Part shown: one piece after another, positions 15,800 to 24,649 of the stretch | Position numbering within the stretch: position 1 is the stretch's first letter | How the letters are laid out: each line of letters opens with the position of its first letter | From: Bacteroidales bacterium | Lineage (GTDB): Bacteria > Bacteroidota > Bacteroidia > Bacteroidales > F082 | Length of the DNA: 38,510 nt | Direction of reading: 5' to 3' | Assembly (NCBI GenBank): GCA_017508895.1 | Contig: JAFWRA010000198.1 | Coordinates: forward strand, 1-38,510 | The notes under the pieces: model-generated | Told to the model about the DNA's origin: nothing | Seen by the model: only the letters and a program-made list of their open reading frames with translations | Database searches by the model: none | Position numbers and translations under genes: made by a program

Positions 15800-18679
15800 T
15801 TATTTTGATATGATGAATTTCTTGGAGCTGGTGATTCCATGATAACTGAAGACCATGAGATAAATACCATTCGGATAATTGCTTAACCTATAATAGTAAG
15901 GGCTGTTGGGCGTAGCTGAAAGTTGGAATTGATCAATAAGCAATCCTGTCATATTGTAGATTCTGACATCTACCATTCCTGCCAAATCGTTGGTGTTGAT
16001 GCGCATCTCTCCATTGTTGGGGTTGGGGATGATATCAAATGAACCAGTCGAATTGCCATCTTCCAGCCCATAAAATGTGCAGAGTAGCCAGAAGCGTCGT
16101 TCAATGTTGCCCTCTAAATCGCATGGACTGAATACCTTGGCCTTGAGCCAAACGGTGTCTTCCACTCGCTCGATTACGAAAACTCTGCAACAGGCATTTT
16201 TCTCACCAAAAGGATGTAATATCCAGTTGCATTTGGTTTCCAAACTCCAGGAAACAGAGTCCCATTCGTTGCCAACAATACTGTCGCTCAGCATGAAGTC
16301 ATAGGAGTTAATGTTGAATTCGGTGGCTGTGATAACCAGGTGTGGGACAATATTATTGGTATCCATCGGGAAGATAGGGTTGGGATGTGGCGATAAGCTC
16401 ATGCTTAATTCGAGATGGACGATGCTGTCGCAACCCAAGGAGTTGGGGATTGTGTCGGTGTAAAAACCAGGCTGGTCATAGAAATGTCCATGCCAAAACA
16501 ACCCTGTGCAACTGCCTGTCAAGGTGTCGGTGTCTCCTTCTACAATATTAGAGAGGGTCAGGTGCAGGGTGACAATACTGTCGCATCCGGAGGACGAGAC
16601 GAAAGTTTGGTCATAGTTACCATCTTCGGTATAGGTGATGTCGTTCCAGGTGTAGGAATCGGAGCACATGATTTGCACCAGTGTGTCGGGGTTGAAAATC
16701 CGGTCGGCAACGACAAGGTGCAAATCGATAACGCTGTCGCAGCCTTGTGATGTCGGCTCACTGATTTGCTGGTCGTATACGCCGGGGTGGTCATACACGA
16801 AATTGAAACCGTATTCATTGTAGGTCTCAGGCTCGCCTCTCCAACATCGCGCATCATTGTATGAGGCATAGTACCCAGGCAGTGCGGTGACATAAACCAA
16901 CAGACTGTCTTTGCAGATGGGGTGGACAGGATTGTCAATCTCAGTTCCAAGGATGGTGTCGTTGGTGATGATAACATTGAGCCCATGGTCAGTATAAACA
17001 AATCCTTTGCATACTTCAATCTCCTCAGTGACGAGTTTCTTTCGGGTGTCGACATAGTAGTGCGAGACGTCGTTTGACATCGGATCCTTGGCAGTGGCTG
17101 TGAGCACCACTTCATAGACGCGTTTTTCGGCGTAGGTGTGGTTGACCGGATTCTGTGTGCTGGTTGTGCCATCACCAAAATCCCACACGATGGAGGCATT
17201 TTCCAAATTGACTTCTGCCTCGAAGGTGATGGTGGCGTCTGGACAGTATTCGTAGGTTCCCTGCTTTGGGACGAAAGTCTCGTTCATGCTGACTCTTGTG
17301 CTGAGGTCGATGGCTTTTGAGCCAACGAGATAGGCATATCCTTTGGCGATGCCGAATCCATAAACGTGGGCATTGAAACCACCGAAGCATTCCAGATGAT
17401 GGACACCATGGGAGATGTTTTGTCGGGTGAAGCTGTAACTGTCGGTGCCGTTAACGTCTTCGAATTGGCTGGCAGGGATAAGGTTGCCATCCAACAATAC
17501 AGTGCCGACATCACTTTTGTTTACGATAATGTTGACGTGGTGGGTGTCAATGTTGATGTTTTCGTTGTTGAAAGTGGAGAAGGTGATCTCATCAATGCGC
17601 TGTTCGATGGGGGCAATCCAAACTACAGAAGGGTCTCCAATGGAATTGCCGCCACGGGTTGTGTTGTAAAGATACACAGCAGCAGGCCCTGAACATTCGA
17701 TGAAACACGACTTTTCTGTGTTTTCCAGAGGGAAGATGTGTGATCCGTTGCTGCCAAGGGTAGCGATAAGCTCTCCATTCTTGCGTATTTCATTGTTGTC
17801 GAAGGCAGAGGTGATTTTCACGTAATCTTTTTCGCGCTCAAGAGAGCAGGTCACCACAAACTTTTTGCCCCACGACTGCAAGGGCATGGCCTGCTCGAAA
17901 ATATGGTCGAAACTGCTTCCGCTAGTGGGCACAGAAGTCAAAGTGTTGCCATTGAAGACTGCGAAGGGCTTGCTGTCGTGTGAAGTCACGCGTGAACCGC
18001 TAAGGTCGCGTTGATGGTTGTCTTGTGCATTGTCTGAACGAACTTGGTAGACTTGTCCTCTGTCCATGTTGATGGTGAAGGTTTGTCCAGCCTGGTGACC
18101 TGAAAGGGTTTTTGCTGCAGGTGTGATGTCGATAGTGGTGCCGTCTTCGGTCGCCACAATCAGAAATGCACTAGTTTGGTTCACTTTCTGGTATTGGCTT
18201 CCTGGTGCATACGATTGGTCGTAGGTCTGGATAATGTAGTCGTCGGCTAGACTTTGTATGGGCAACACATAGGAGGCATCGAAAGAGAGATGGGCAATGT
18301 TGGTGCAGAAAACCGAGACTGTGTCGTTGGTGACGACTTGCAATCCTCTGCTCAACACTTGTTCAGAGGTGGCATCTACATAAGCTTGGTCTTCGGGGAT
18401 ATTAACCGTTGTGATGTTGTTGGCTTGCACGTCGAAGGAGGTGGTCCAACCTGTATTTGGATTAGTGATGGTGCCGTTGCAATCACGTTTCGCGCTAATG
18501 AGTAATTGGGTGAGAATCCAGTTGCCGTCATTGGGAGCTTGGGGATGGTACTTGTGGCCATTACTCATGAAGGATACCCAAAACTCCGTACCTTGCGTGG
18601 ATGCATCTTGAGCAAAGGAAGGAAAACTTGCAGAAAAGAGAACCACTAAAATCAAGATGGTAAGCTTAATATGATTCAT
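15800..18679 (-). CDS. T9SS surface protein: IgGFc-binding-like, PKD, GCDS repeats (family I, copy 1)
   Basis: A 959-residue protein. Signal peptide 1-23 (ends SFA-Q). Residues about 27-460 match the IgGFc-binding N-terminal type (STQGTEFWVSFMSNG, VFCTNIAHLSFDASYVLP, SAFLIVATEDG, FNAHVYGFG). A PKD domain follows at about 470-545 (WDFGDGTTSTQNPVNHTY). At about 555-763 are Cys-containing repeats, three ending GCDSxxxLxL. The shared Trp-rich domain spans about 764-875, and a T9SS type A sorting domain 880-959 (IIPNPNNGEM... SSKKFIISK). Expected to be exported to the cell surface as an adhesin or glycoprotein binder; binding to immunoglobulin or mucin is only suggested by the family name. It is the last gene of the array. 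Confidence 0.88.
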   Translation of the reverse strand: MNHIKLTILILVVLFSASFPSFAQDASTQGTEFWVSFMSNGHKYHPQAPNDGNWILTQLLISAKRDCNGTITNPNTGWTTSFDVQANNITTVNIPEDQAYVDATSEQVLSRGLQVVTNDTVSVFCTNIAHLSFDASYVLPIQSLADDYIIQTYDQSYAPGSQYQKVNQTSAFLIVATEDGTTIDITPAAKTLSGHQAGQTFTINMDRGQVYQVRSDNAQDNHQRDLSGSRVTSHDSKPFAVFNGNTLTSVPTSGSSFDHIFEQAMPLQSWGKKFVVTCSLEREKDYVKITSAFDNNEIRKNGELIATLGSNGSHIFPLENTEKSCFIECSGPAAVYLYNTTRGGNSIGDPSVVWIAPIEQRIDEITFSTFNNENINIDTHHVNIIVNKSDVGTVLLDGNLIPASQFEDVNGTDSYSFTRQNISHGVHHLECFGGFNAHVYGFGIAKGYAYLVGSKAIDLSTRVSMNETFVPKQGTYEYCPDATITFEAEVNLENASIVWDFGDGTTSTQNPVNHTYAEKRVYEVVLTATAKDPMSNDVSHYYVDTRKKLVTEEIEVCKGFVYTDHGLNVIITNDTILGTEIDNPVHPICKDSLLVYVTALPGYYASYNDARCWRGEPETYNEYGFNFVYDHPGVYDQQISEPTSQGCDSVIDLHLVVADRIFNPDTLVQIMCSDSYTWNDITYTEDGNYDQTFVSSSGCDSIVTLHLTLSNIVEGDTDTLTGSCTGLFWHGHFYDQPGFYTDTIPNSLGCDSIVHLELSMSLSPHPNPIFPMDTNNIVPHLVITATEFNINSYDFMLSDSIVGNEWDSVSWSLETKCNWILHPFGEKNACCRVFVIERVEDTVWLKAKVFSPCDLEGNIERRFWLLCTFYGLEDGNSTGSFDIIPNPNNGEMRINTNDLAGMVDVRIYNMTGLLIDQFQLSATPNSPYYYRLSNYPNGIYLMVFSYHGITSSKKFIISK

Positions 18680-18711
18680 GGCATTAATGGTTTTATTTTG
18701 TGATTATGCCG

Positions 18712-18737
18712 CTAAAATAAGTATAATTCAGTTTCAA
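18712..18737 (-). promoter_or_regulatory. Weak candidate promoter before the last array gene
   Basis: On the - strand TATTTTAG (18719-18712) differs from TAnnTTTG by one base and is followed by CGGC, as the acyl-CoA synthetase promoter is. A TTG (18737-18735) stands 15 bases upstream rather than 19. The 67-bp gap here is the largest in the array, so an internal promoter is possible. Confidence 0.3.
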
Positions 18738-18746
18738 CTTGATATT

Positions 18747-21521
18747 TCATTGAATAATTATTACTTTTTTTGTCAAGATTGTGTTTTTGCATGAGGCAAC
18801 GAACAGATAGAGCCCATCATTGGGCAATTTGCATTGGTAGGGCAGGGAATAAGTGTCAGTCTCACTGATGACCTGGAATTGGTCAATCAAACGGCCACGC
18901 ATGTCGTAAACTTTGAGGTCGATTTCACCTATGAGGTTCTCAAAGTTCAGGTGCATTTGCCCATGGTTGGGATTTGGGGTGACACTGAAGGTTAAAGAGT
19001 TTGTCGAAAGATTGTCCTCATCCAAACCATAGAACGACGAAATGAACCAATAGCGTCGTTCAACGCCTTGCGGAAAACAATTATTGAACACTTTGGCGTT
19101 CAGCCAAACGGTGTCGTACACGTGGTTCAAGACATAAATCTTGCAATTCTTTCCAATGGGATTGGTGGTCGAGTCGGGTTCAATTATCCATTGGACTTCA
19201 GGATTTTCGAAAGTCCACCTGATGGAATCCCAATGGCAAGAGCTGTTGTTGTCCCATAAGGTGAAGTCGTAGGAGCTGATGAAGAACTCGTTTGGTATTA
19301 CAACCCAATGGGGCGCAGCGTTTTCTGGATCTTTAGGGTAGATTTCGGTGGGATTGGGCGTATAGTCCAGCTCAAGGTTGAGATGGGTGATAGTGTAGCA
19401 TCCTTCTTCGTTGGGAATGGTGTCGGTGTATTGCCCTGACTCGTAATAGGTCTTGCCGTGCCATTCATAGGAATCACAATGCCCACCTTCGTCTATCGGT
19501 TCTTCCTCGTTGAGGTCGCCTACTTCCAGAATAAGCTTGACCTGCCTGTCGCAACCATATTGGTTTGGACTAATGTAGAAGTCAGTGTAGTTTCCAGGTT
19601 GGTCATAATATAAGTTAAAGCCATGTTCCGTATAGGTGTCAGGACCCGTGAAACATACATAGTCGGAGATGGTGCTGTCGCTGACAGGATAGCATGTGAT
19701 GGCCACGTTGACTATGCTAATGCAGTCAGGGTTGGGGCCTGGTTGCTCGCGGCTCAAGATGGTGTCGTGCTCGATTAGGACATTGTTGAATCCGTGACCC
19801 GAATAGTGTTGTCCGGCACAAATCTCATCCGCGAAGTTCTGGTCCTGCTCATGTCGTGCATCAATGTAGAAGATTGAAGCGTTGCTTGACGATGAGCCTC
19901 CGCAGGGGTTTTCTCCCGAGTTTACGGTCAGTGTGGCGGTGAAGAAATCGTTTGTCGCATAGGTGTGGACAACGGGGTTGTCGGTACTGGTGGTACCATC
20001 GCCGAAGTCCCAAAGCAAGTTGTAGTCGTTCAGGCTGATTTCGGCAGCGAAGGAGATGGGGTCGAGGGTGCAGTTGCTAATGGTGTCTTGAGGTTGGATG
20101 ACGACATCGTCGATGATGAGCGTTGTGGAGAGGTCGGTAGCCTTCGATCCCACCAAATAGGCGTAACCTCTGTCACTGCCAAAGCCATAAACATGGGCGT
20201 TGAAGCCGTTTGGACAGGCGATATGGTGTACGTTGTGACTGATTCCCTTCCTGACGAAACTGTATTCCTCATTGCCGCTTACTCGCTCAAATTGGTTGGA
20301 GGGAATGGGTGTGTTGTCGAAGAGCACATTGTTTATGTCTTGAGTGGCGACTATGATATTGACGTATTGGTTGCCGATGGAAGAATTATGCTCTTCGTCG
20401 CCTGAGAATGTGGTGAAGGTGACTTCGGTCATCCTTTGCTCAACGGGTGAAATCCACAGCATGGAAGGGTCACCGTTGTGGGAAAATCCTGGGTCATCTG
20501 AACTTGTGGTGTTAAAGAGATAAACGGCACTGGGCGCGGTGGCTTCAATATAGCATGACTTGTCGCTGGAGCTGAGCTCGAAGCTGTACGATTCGTAGGC
20601 TTGTAGCGTGGCCACTTCCGTCCCGTTTTTTTTGATGGTGTTGTCGTTAGCCGAGGAGGTGATTTTCACGAAATCGCGATGACGTGATGAGGATTGCGTT
20701 ACCACGAACTTCTTTCCCCACGAACGTAACGGCATGGCCTGCTCAAAGATGTGGTCGTATCCGTTGTCAACGTCGGGGATGGTTGTGAGTGTGTTGCCGT
20801 TGAAGACGGCGATGGGCTTGCAGTCGCGAGCGGTGACGCGACTCCCGCTAAGGTCTCGCTGGTTGCCGTTTGTGGTTGAACGCACTTGGTACGACTCGCC
20901 TTTTTGCAATGTGACACTAAACTCTTCATTAGCAGGCTTTCCGCTTATCGTTTTTGCCGAAGGGGTGATGTCAACGATAGTGTTATCCTCTGTAGCCACG
21001 ATAAGGAAGGCACTACTAAGATAGTTTGAGATATTTTGCGCGAAATAAGAATCGTAGGAAGTGGACTGCTCATAGGTTTGTATGATATAGTCGTCAGCCA
21101 AAGCTTGGATAGGGAGGACATACGAGGCATCGAATGAGTTGGTCGCAATGTTGGTGCAATACACCGAGACCGTATCGGTGGTGATGATTTGTAGGCCTTT
21201 GTTGTTGGCAGTCTCATAAGACGAGGTCTCATTGTAGCCTTGAATCTCGGGAACGTCAATGGAAGTGATGTTGTTGGCCGTCACGTTGAAGTTATGACTC
21301 CAACCGGTTTGGGGATTGCTGATGGTGCCTGAGCAGTCGTGCTTCGAACTGATCATCAGTTGCGTGAGTAAATAATGTGTACTACCATTGGTTTTGAATC
21401 CGTTTCCCATGAAGGACACCCAAAACTCCTTGCCTTGGGTTGAGATTTCTTGGGCTTTACCGTTTATTGTGAAGAGGGTAAATAGGACAAAAAGTAGCAA
21501 ATGTAGTTTGTTTCGTTTCAT
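18747..21521 (-). CDS. T9SS surface protein: IgGFc-binding-like, PKD, degenerate GCDS repeats (family I, copy 2)
   Basis: A 924-residue paralogue of the neighbours on both sides. Signal peptide 1-23 (ends GKA-Q). IgGFc-binding-like region about 24-465 (STQGKEFWVSFMGNG, YCTNIATNSFDASYVLP, DHIFEQAMPLRSWGKKFVVT). PKD domain about 480-555 (WDFGDGTTSTDNPVVHTY). Only two repeat units remain at about 614-720, and their signature has decayed to GCDR and GCYT. The shared Trp-rich domain is at about 721-835 and the sorting domain at about 843-924 (VTPNPNHGQM, ending TKKVIIIQ). It is the shortest and most diverged in its repeat region of the three family I genes, while its conserved domain shares a 59-base identical tract with the next gene. 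Presumed surface protein; ligand unknown. Confidence 0.88.
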   Translation of the reverse strand: MKRNKLHLLLFVLFTLFTINGKAQEISTQGKEFWVSFMGNGFKTNGSTHYLLTQLMISSKHDCSGTISNPQTGWSHNFNVTANNITSIDVPEIQGYNETSSYETANNKGLQIITTDTVSVYCTNIATNSFDASYVLPIQALADDYIIQTYEQSTSYDSYFAQNISNYLSSAFLIVATEDNTIVDITPSAKTISGKPANEEFSVTLQKGESYQVRSTTNGNQRDLSGSRVTARDCKPIAVFNGNTLTTIPDVDNGYDHIFEQAMPLRSWGKKFVVTQSSSRHRDFVKITSSANDNTIKKNGTEVATLQAYESYSFELSSSDKSCYIEATAPSAVYLFNTTSSDDPGFSHNGDPSMLWISPVEQRMTEVTFTTFSGDEEHNSSIGNQYVNIIVATQDINNVLFDNTPIPSNQFERVSGNEEYSFVRKGISHNVHHIACPNGFNAHVYGFGSDRGYAYLVGSKATDLSTTLIIDDVVIQPQDTISNCTLDPISFAAEISLNDYNLLWDFGDGTTSTDNPVVHTYATNDFFTATLTVNSGENPCGGSSSSNASIFYIDARHEQDQNFADEICAGQHYSGHGFNNVLIEHDTILSREQPGPNPDCISIVNVAITCYPVSDSTISDYVCFTGPDTYTEHGFNLYYDQPGNYTDFYISPNQYGCDRQVKLILEVGDLNEEEPIDEGGHCDSYEWHGKTYYESGQYTDTIPNEEGCYTITHLNLELDYTPNPTEIYPKDPENAAPHWVVIPNEFFISSYDFTLWDNNSSCHWDSIRWTFENPEVQWIIEPDSTTNPIGKNCKIYVLNHVYDTVWLNAKVFNNCFPQGVERRYWFISSFYGLDEDNLSTNSLTFSVTPNPNHGQMHLNFENLIGEIDLKVYDMRGRLIDQFQVISETDTYSLPYQCKLPNDGLYLFVASCKNTILTKKVIIIQ
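19198..19256 (-). repeat. 59-base tract identical to 22025-22083
   Basis: Bases 19198-19256 are identical to 22025-22083. Both lie inside the shared Trp-rich domain of neighbouring family I genes. Perfect identity over 59 bases, including silent positions, indicates recent duplication or gene conversion. Confidence 0.85.
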
Positions 21522-21582
21522 GGCAGAAGGGTTTAATAATTATTAATTAGGTGCAGCCCTCGACTATGGAATAACAGACTTT

Positions 21583-24500
21583 TTAGTTTATGACGATTTT
21601 TTTGCTAATAGTGCCTCCTTTGCTAATGACGATGAAACAATATATGCCTTTTACCGGGGTCTTGAACTGGTATGGCATTACGGAATCAGTGGCTTGGAAC
21701 TGGTCGATAAGTATGCCTCGCATGTCGTAAACCCTCACTACGAGATGGTCTGTGAAGTTGTTAAAGGACAAGAGCATTTGACCATTGTTGGGATTGGGTA
21801 CGACATCGAAGTCCACGGCTTTGGAATCTATCGAAGGATTGTCCTCGTCCAAACCATAGAACGAGCAAATGAACCAATAGCGGCGCTCAATGCCTTGCGG
21901 ATGGCATTTGTTGTAGACTTTGGCACTCAGCCAAACGGTGTCGTCCACTTTGTTCAAGACATAAATCTTGCAGTTTTTTCCAACAGGAATTGTGGTCGAG
22001 TCAGGTTCAATTATCCATTGAACCTCAGGATTTTCGAAAGTCCACCTGATGGAATCCCAATGGCAAGAGCTGTTGTTGTCCCAGAAAGTGAAGTCATAGG
22101 AGTTGATTTGGAACTCAGTCGCCGTCACTACCCAATGGGGAGCAGTGTTTTCGGGATCTTTGGGGTAGATGTCGGTGGGGTCAGGAGTGTATTCCAAGTC
22201 GAGGTCGAGGTAAATGGTACTGTCGCAGCCCAAGGCAGTCGACAGGGTCTTTTGGTAGAAGCCCGAAGTGGTATAGTCTGTGTCAATCCAATGGTAGGAA
22301 TTACACTCTGAAACAGTGAGGGTAGTGCCTTCCACATTGCCTGAGAGAGTCAGATGACAGTCAACGATGCTGTCGCAACCATCGTATGTGGTGAACTGCT
22401 GTTGATAGATACCGGTCTGGGAATAATCCTGTCCGTTCCAATGGAAAACGCCACAAGTGATGGTGTCGAAGCTAGTATATTGCGGATGTCCCATGGTGAG
22501 ATGCAAGGTGACGATGCTGTCGCAACCACCTTGCGAGGTGTAATAACGCTCATAATCACCCGAAGTGGAATAGGTTTGCCCGTCCCAGATATAGCCGTTC
22601 CCGCATTCGTGGTGGTCGAATTCATAGGTGATTTGGTCGGCTACCGTTAGGTGTAGGTTGATGATGCTGTCGCAGCCGTTGGCGGTCATCAGGCTAAGTT
22701 GCTGGTCGTAGGTGCCAGGATGGTCATATTGGAAACTGAAGCCATGGTCGTCATAGAACCCAGGTTGGCCTTGCCAGCAGCGGCTGTCGTTGATGGGAAT
22801 GTGGTAGTTCTGGTGTGCGGTGATGTAAACGAGGAGCGAGTCTTTGCATTCGCTGTGGACTGGGTTGTCTTGCAAACGGGCCAAAATCGTGTCGTTGTTG
22901 ATAAGTATGTTGCTGAAACCGTACCCTGAGTAAAGCTCGCCAGCGCAAGTTTGATCATTCTCGGTGATGTATTGTTGTCTGGTGTCCACGAAAAAGTGTG
23001 TGGTGTTGCTTGACGATCCTGAGCATCCACCTTCAATATTGGTAATCACCAAGGAGACATTGTAGATGCGCCTTTCATTAAAGGTATGTGTCACCTGGTT
23101 GGAGTTGCTGGTGGTGCCGTCGTCAAAATCCCAAACGAGCTCATATTCGGGTATGTTGACTTCCACATTGAAGAGGATGGGTGAGTCGACGCAATAGAGG
23201 AAGGTCTCGTCAGGGAGCATCACTTCGTCATTAAGTGTCAGGCTGGTGCTCAAGTTGATGGCATTGGAGCCGACTAGGTAGGCATATCCTTTGGCTTGGC
23301 CGAAACCATACACATGGGCGTTGAAGCCATTGGGGCAGGTGATGTGATGCACGCCATGGGAGATGTCCATGCGCGTGTAGCTGTAATCGCTGTTGCCTTG
23401 AACACGGTTAAACAGCAGGGGCGAGATTTGGTTGCCATCAAAATACACCTGGGCGACATCTTCGGTGTTGACGATAATGTTGACACTGTGGATCTCAATG
23501 TTGATGTCGGGGTGGTCGAAAGTGGAGAAGGTCACGTCGCTGATGCGTTGCTCCACAGGTGCAATCCATACCATCGAAGGGTCGCCCAATCCACCTAGCC
23601 AGTTCTGGTCGTAGCTCGAGTTGTTGAACAGGTAGACGGCACAAGGTTGGGTGGCTTCAAGAAAACACGAGCCTTCCGTCTCAAGCATTGAGAAGGTGTA
23701 CGACTGTCCTGCTCTCAGGTTAACAAGAGGCTCTCCGTTCATGGTGATATCATTGTCATTGGCACTGGAAGTGATTTTGATGAAGTCACGGTTGCGGTTG
23801 CGCGAGCTGGTCACTACGAAGTTTTTGCCCCACGAGTGTAAGGGCATGGCTTGCTCAAACACATGGTCTAATCCATTGCCTTGGTTGGTAGGGATACAGG
23901 TGAGGGTGTTGCCATTGAAGACGGCGATGCGCTTGCAGTCGCTTGACAGGATCTTTGTTCCACTGAGGTCGCGCAGGTTGCCCGTTCTCATCGACCTGAC
24001 ATGATAGGTCTCCCCGGCATTCATCGTGATGGTGAAGGTTTGTCCGGCTTCATGCCCGCCTAAAGTGGCGACGGAAGGGGTAATGTCAATTTCTGTGTTG
24101 TCTTCTGTGGCTACAATGATGAAAGCACTGGTCTCATTGTTGTAAGCATAGGGGTTGGAGTTGGGTGAAATGGACTGGTCGTAGGTTTGGATGATGTATT
24201 CGTCCCCCAAGCTTTCAGTAGGCAATACAAACGAAGCGTCGAAAGAAACATTGGCAATATTGGTACAATAGACCGAGATGGTGTCGTTGGCTTCCACCTT
24301 GATGCCTTTTTGCGTGATGGTTTCATAAGTGTATTGGTCGTGATAGCCTTGCTCCTCTGGGATTTCCACAGTGGTAATGTTGTTGGCTCTGACGGTAAAG
24401 TCTTGTGACCATCCTGTCAAGGGGTTGGTGACGGTGCCGCTACAGTCACGTTTGGCGCTGATGAGCACTTGGTTGATGATCCAACCGCCTTCAGGGTGAT

Positions 24501-24630
24501 CTTTGAACCCATTGTGCATAAACGACAGCCAAAACTCCTTTCCTTGGGTGGATGTGTTCTGCGCCACCATGCTGGGGATGCAGAAAACGACCAAAAAACA
24601 AATAACCAAAACCGTATTAAGGCGCTTCAT
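21583..24630 (-). CDS. T9SS surface protein: IgGFc-binding-like, PKD, four GCDS repeats (family I, copy 3)
   Basis: A 1015-residue protein. The frame is open to 24666, but that start would overlap the upstream gene; the ATG at 24630 gives a good signal peptide (MKRLNTVLVICFLVVFCIPS, then MVA-Q). IgGFc-binding-like region about 24-460 (STQGKEFWLSFMHNG, IIVATEDNTEIDITP, FNAHVYGFGQAKGYAYLVG). PKD about 470-550, with WDFDDGTTS replacing the usual FGDG. Repeats occupy about 607-813, with four GCDS units and W-G-x-Y-xx-G-Y motifs. The shared Trp-rich domain is at 814-929 and the sorting domain at about 940-1015 (VVPNPNNGQM, ending SKKIVIN). The start lies 19 bases after the upstream stop, so the two are surely co-transcribed. 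Confidence 0.88.
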   Translation of the reverse strand: MKRLNTVLVICFLVVFCIPSMVAQNTSTQGKEFWLSFMHNGFKDHPEGGWIINQVLISAKRDCSGTVTNPLTGWSQDFTVRANNITTVEIPEEQGYHDQYTYETITQKGIKVEANDTISVYCTNIANVSFDASFVLPTESLGDEYIIQTYDQSISPNSNPYAYNNETSAFIIVATEDNTEIDITPSVATLGGHEAGQTFTITMNAGETYHVRSMRTGNLRDLSGTKILSSDCKRIAVFNGNTLTCIPTNQGNGLDHVFEQAMPLHSWGKNFVVTSSRNRNRDFIKITSSANDNDITMNGEPLVNLRAGQSYTFSMLETEGSCFLEATQPCAVYLFNNSSYDQNWLGGLGDPSMVWIAPVEQRISDVTFSTFDHPDINIEIHSVNIIVNTEDVAQVYFDGNQISPLLFNRVQGNSDYSYTRMDISHGVHHITCPNGFNAHVYGFGQAKGYAYLVGSNAINLSTSLTLNDEVMLPDETFLYCVDSPILFNVEVNIPEYELVWDFDDGTTSNSNQVTHTFNERRIYNVSLVITNIEGGCSGSSSNTTHFFVDTRQQYITENDQTCAGELYSGYGFSNILINNDTILARLQDNPVHSECKDSLLVYITAHQNYHIPINDSRCWQGQPGFYDDHGFSFQYDHPGTYDQQLSLMTANGCDSIINLHLTVADQITYEFDHHECGNGYIWDGQTYSTSGDYERYYTSQGGCDSIVTLHLTMGHPQYTSFDTITCGVFHWNGQDYSQTGIYQQQFTTYDGCDSIVDCHLTLSGNVEGTTLTVSECNSYHWIDTDYTTSGFYQKTLSTALGCDSTIYLDLDLEYTPDPTDIYPKDPENTAPHWVVTATEFQINSYDFTFWDNNSSCHWDSIRWTFENPEVQWIIEPDSTTIPVGKNCKIYVLNKVDDTVWLSAKVYNKCHPQGIERRYWFICSFYGLDEDNPSIDSKAVDFDVVPNPNNGQMLLSFNNFTDHLVVRVYDMRGILIDQFQATDSVMPYQFKTPVKGIYCFIVISKGGTISKKIVIN
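22025..22083 (-). repeat. 59-base tract identical to 19198-19256
   Basis: Partner of the tract at 19198-19256, within the Trp-rich domain of the family I copy 3 gene. The two tracts are about 2.8 kb apart in direct orientation, so recombination between them would fuse the two genes in frame. Confidence 0.85.
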
Positions 24631-24649
24631 AATCATAATAGGATAGATA

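Noticed and set aside
18747..21521. Possible pseudogene, because its repeat signature has decayed
   Set aside because: The frame is intact over 924 codons, with signal peptide, PKD, conserved domain and sorting domain all present.
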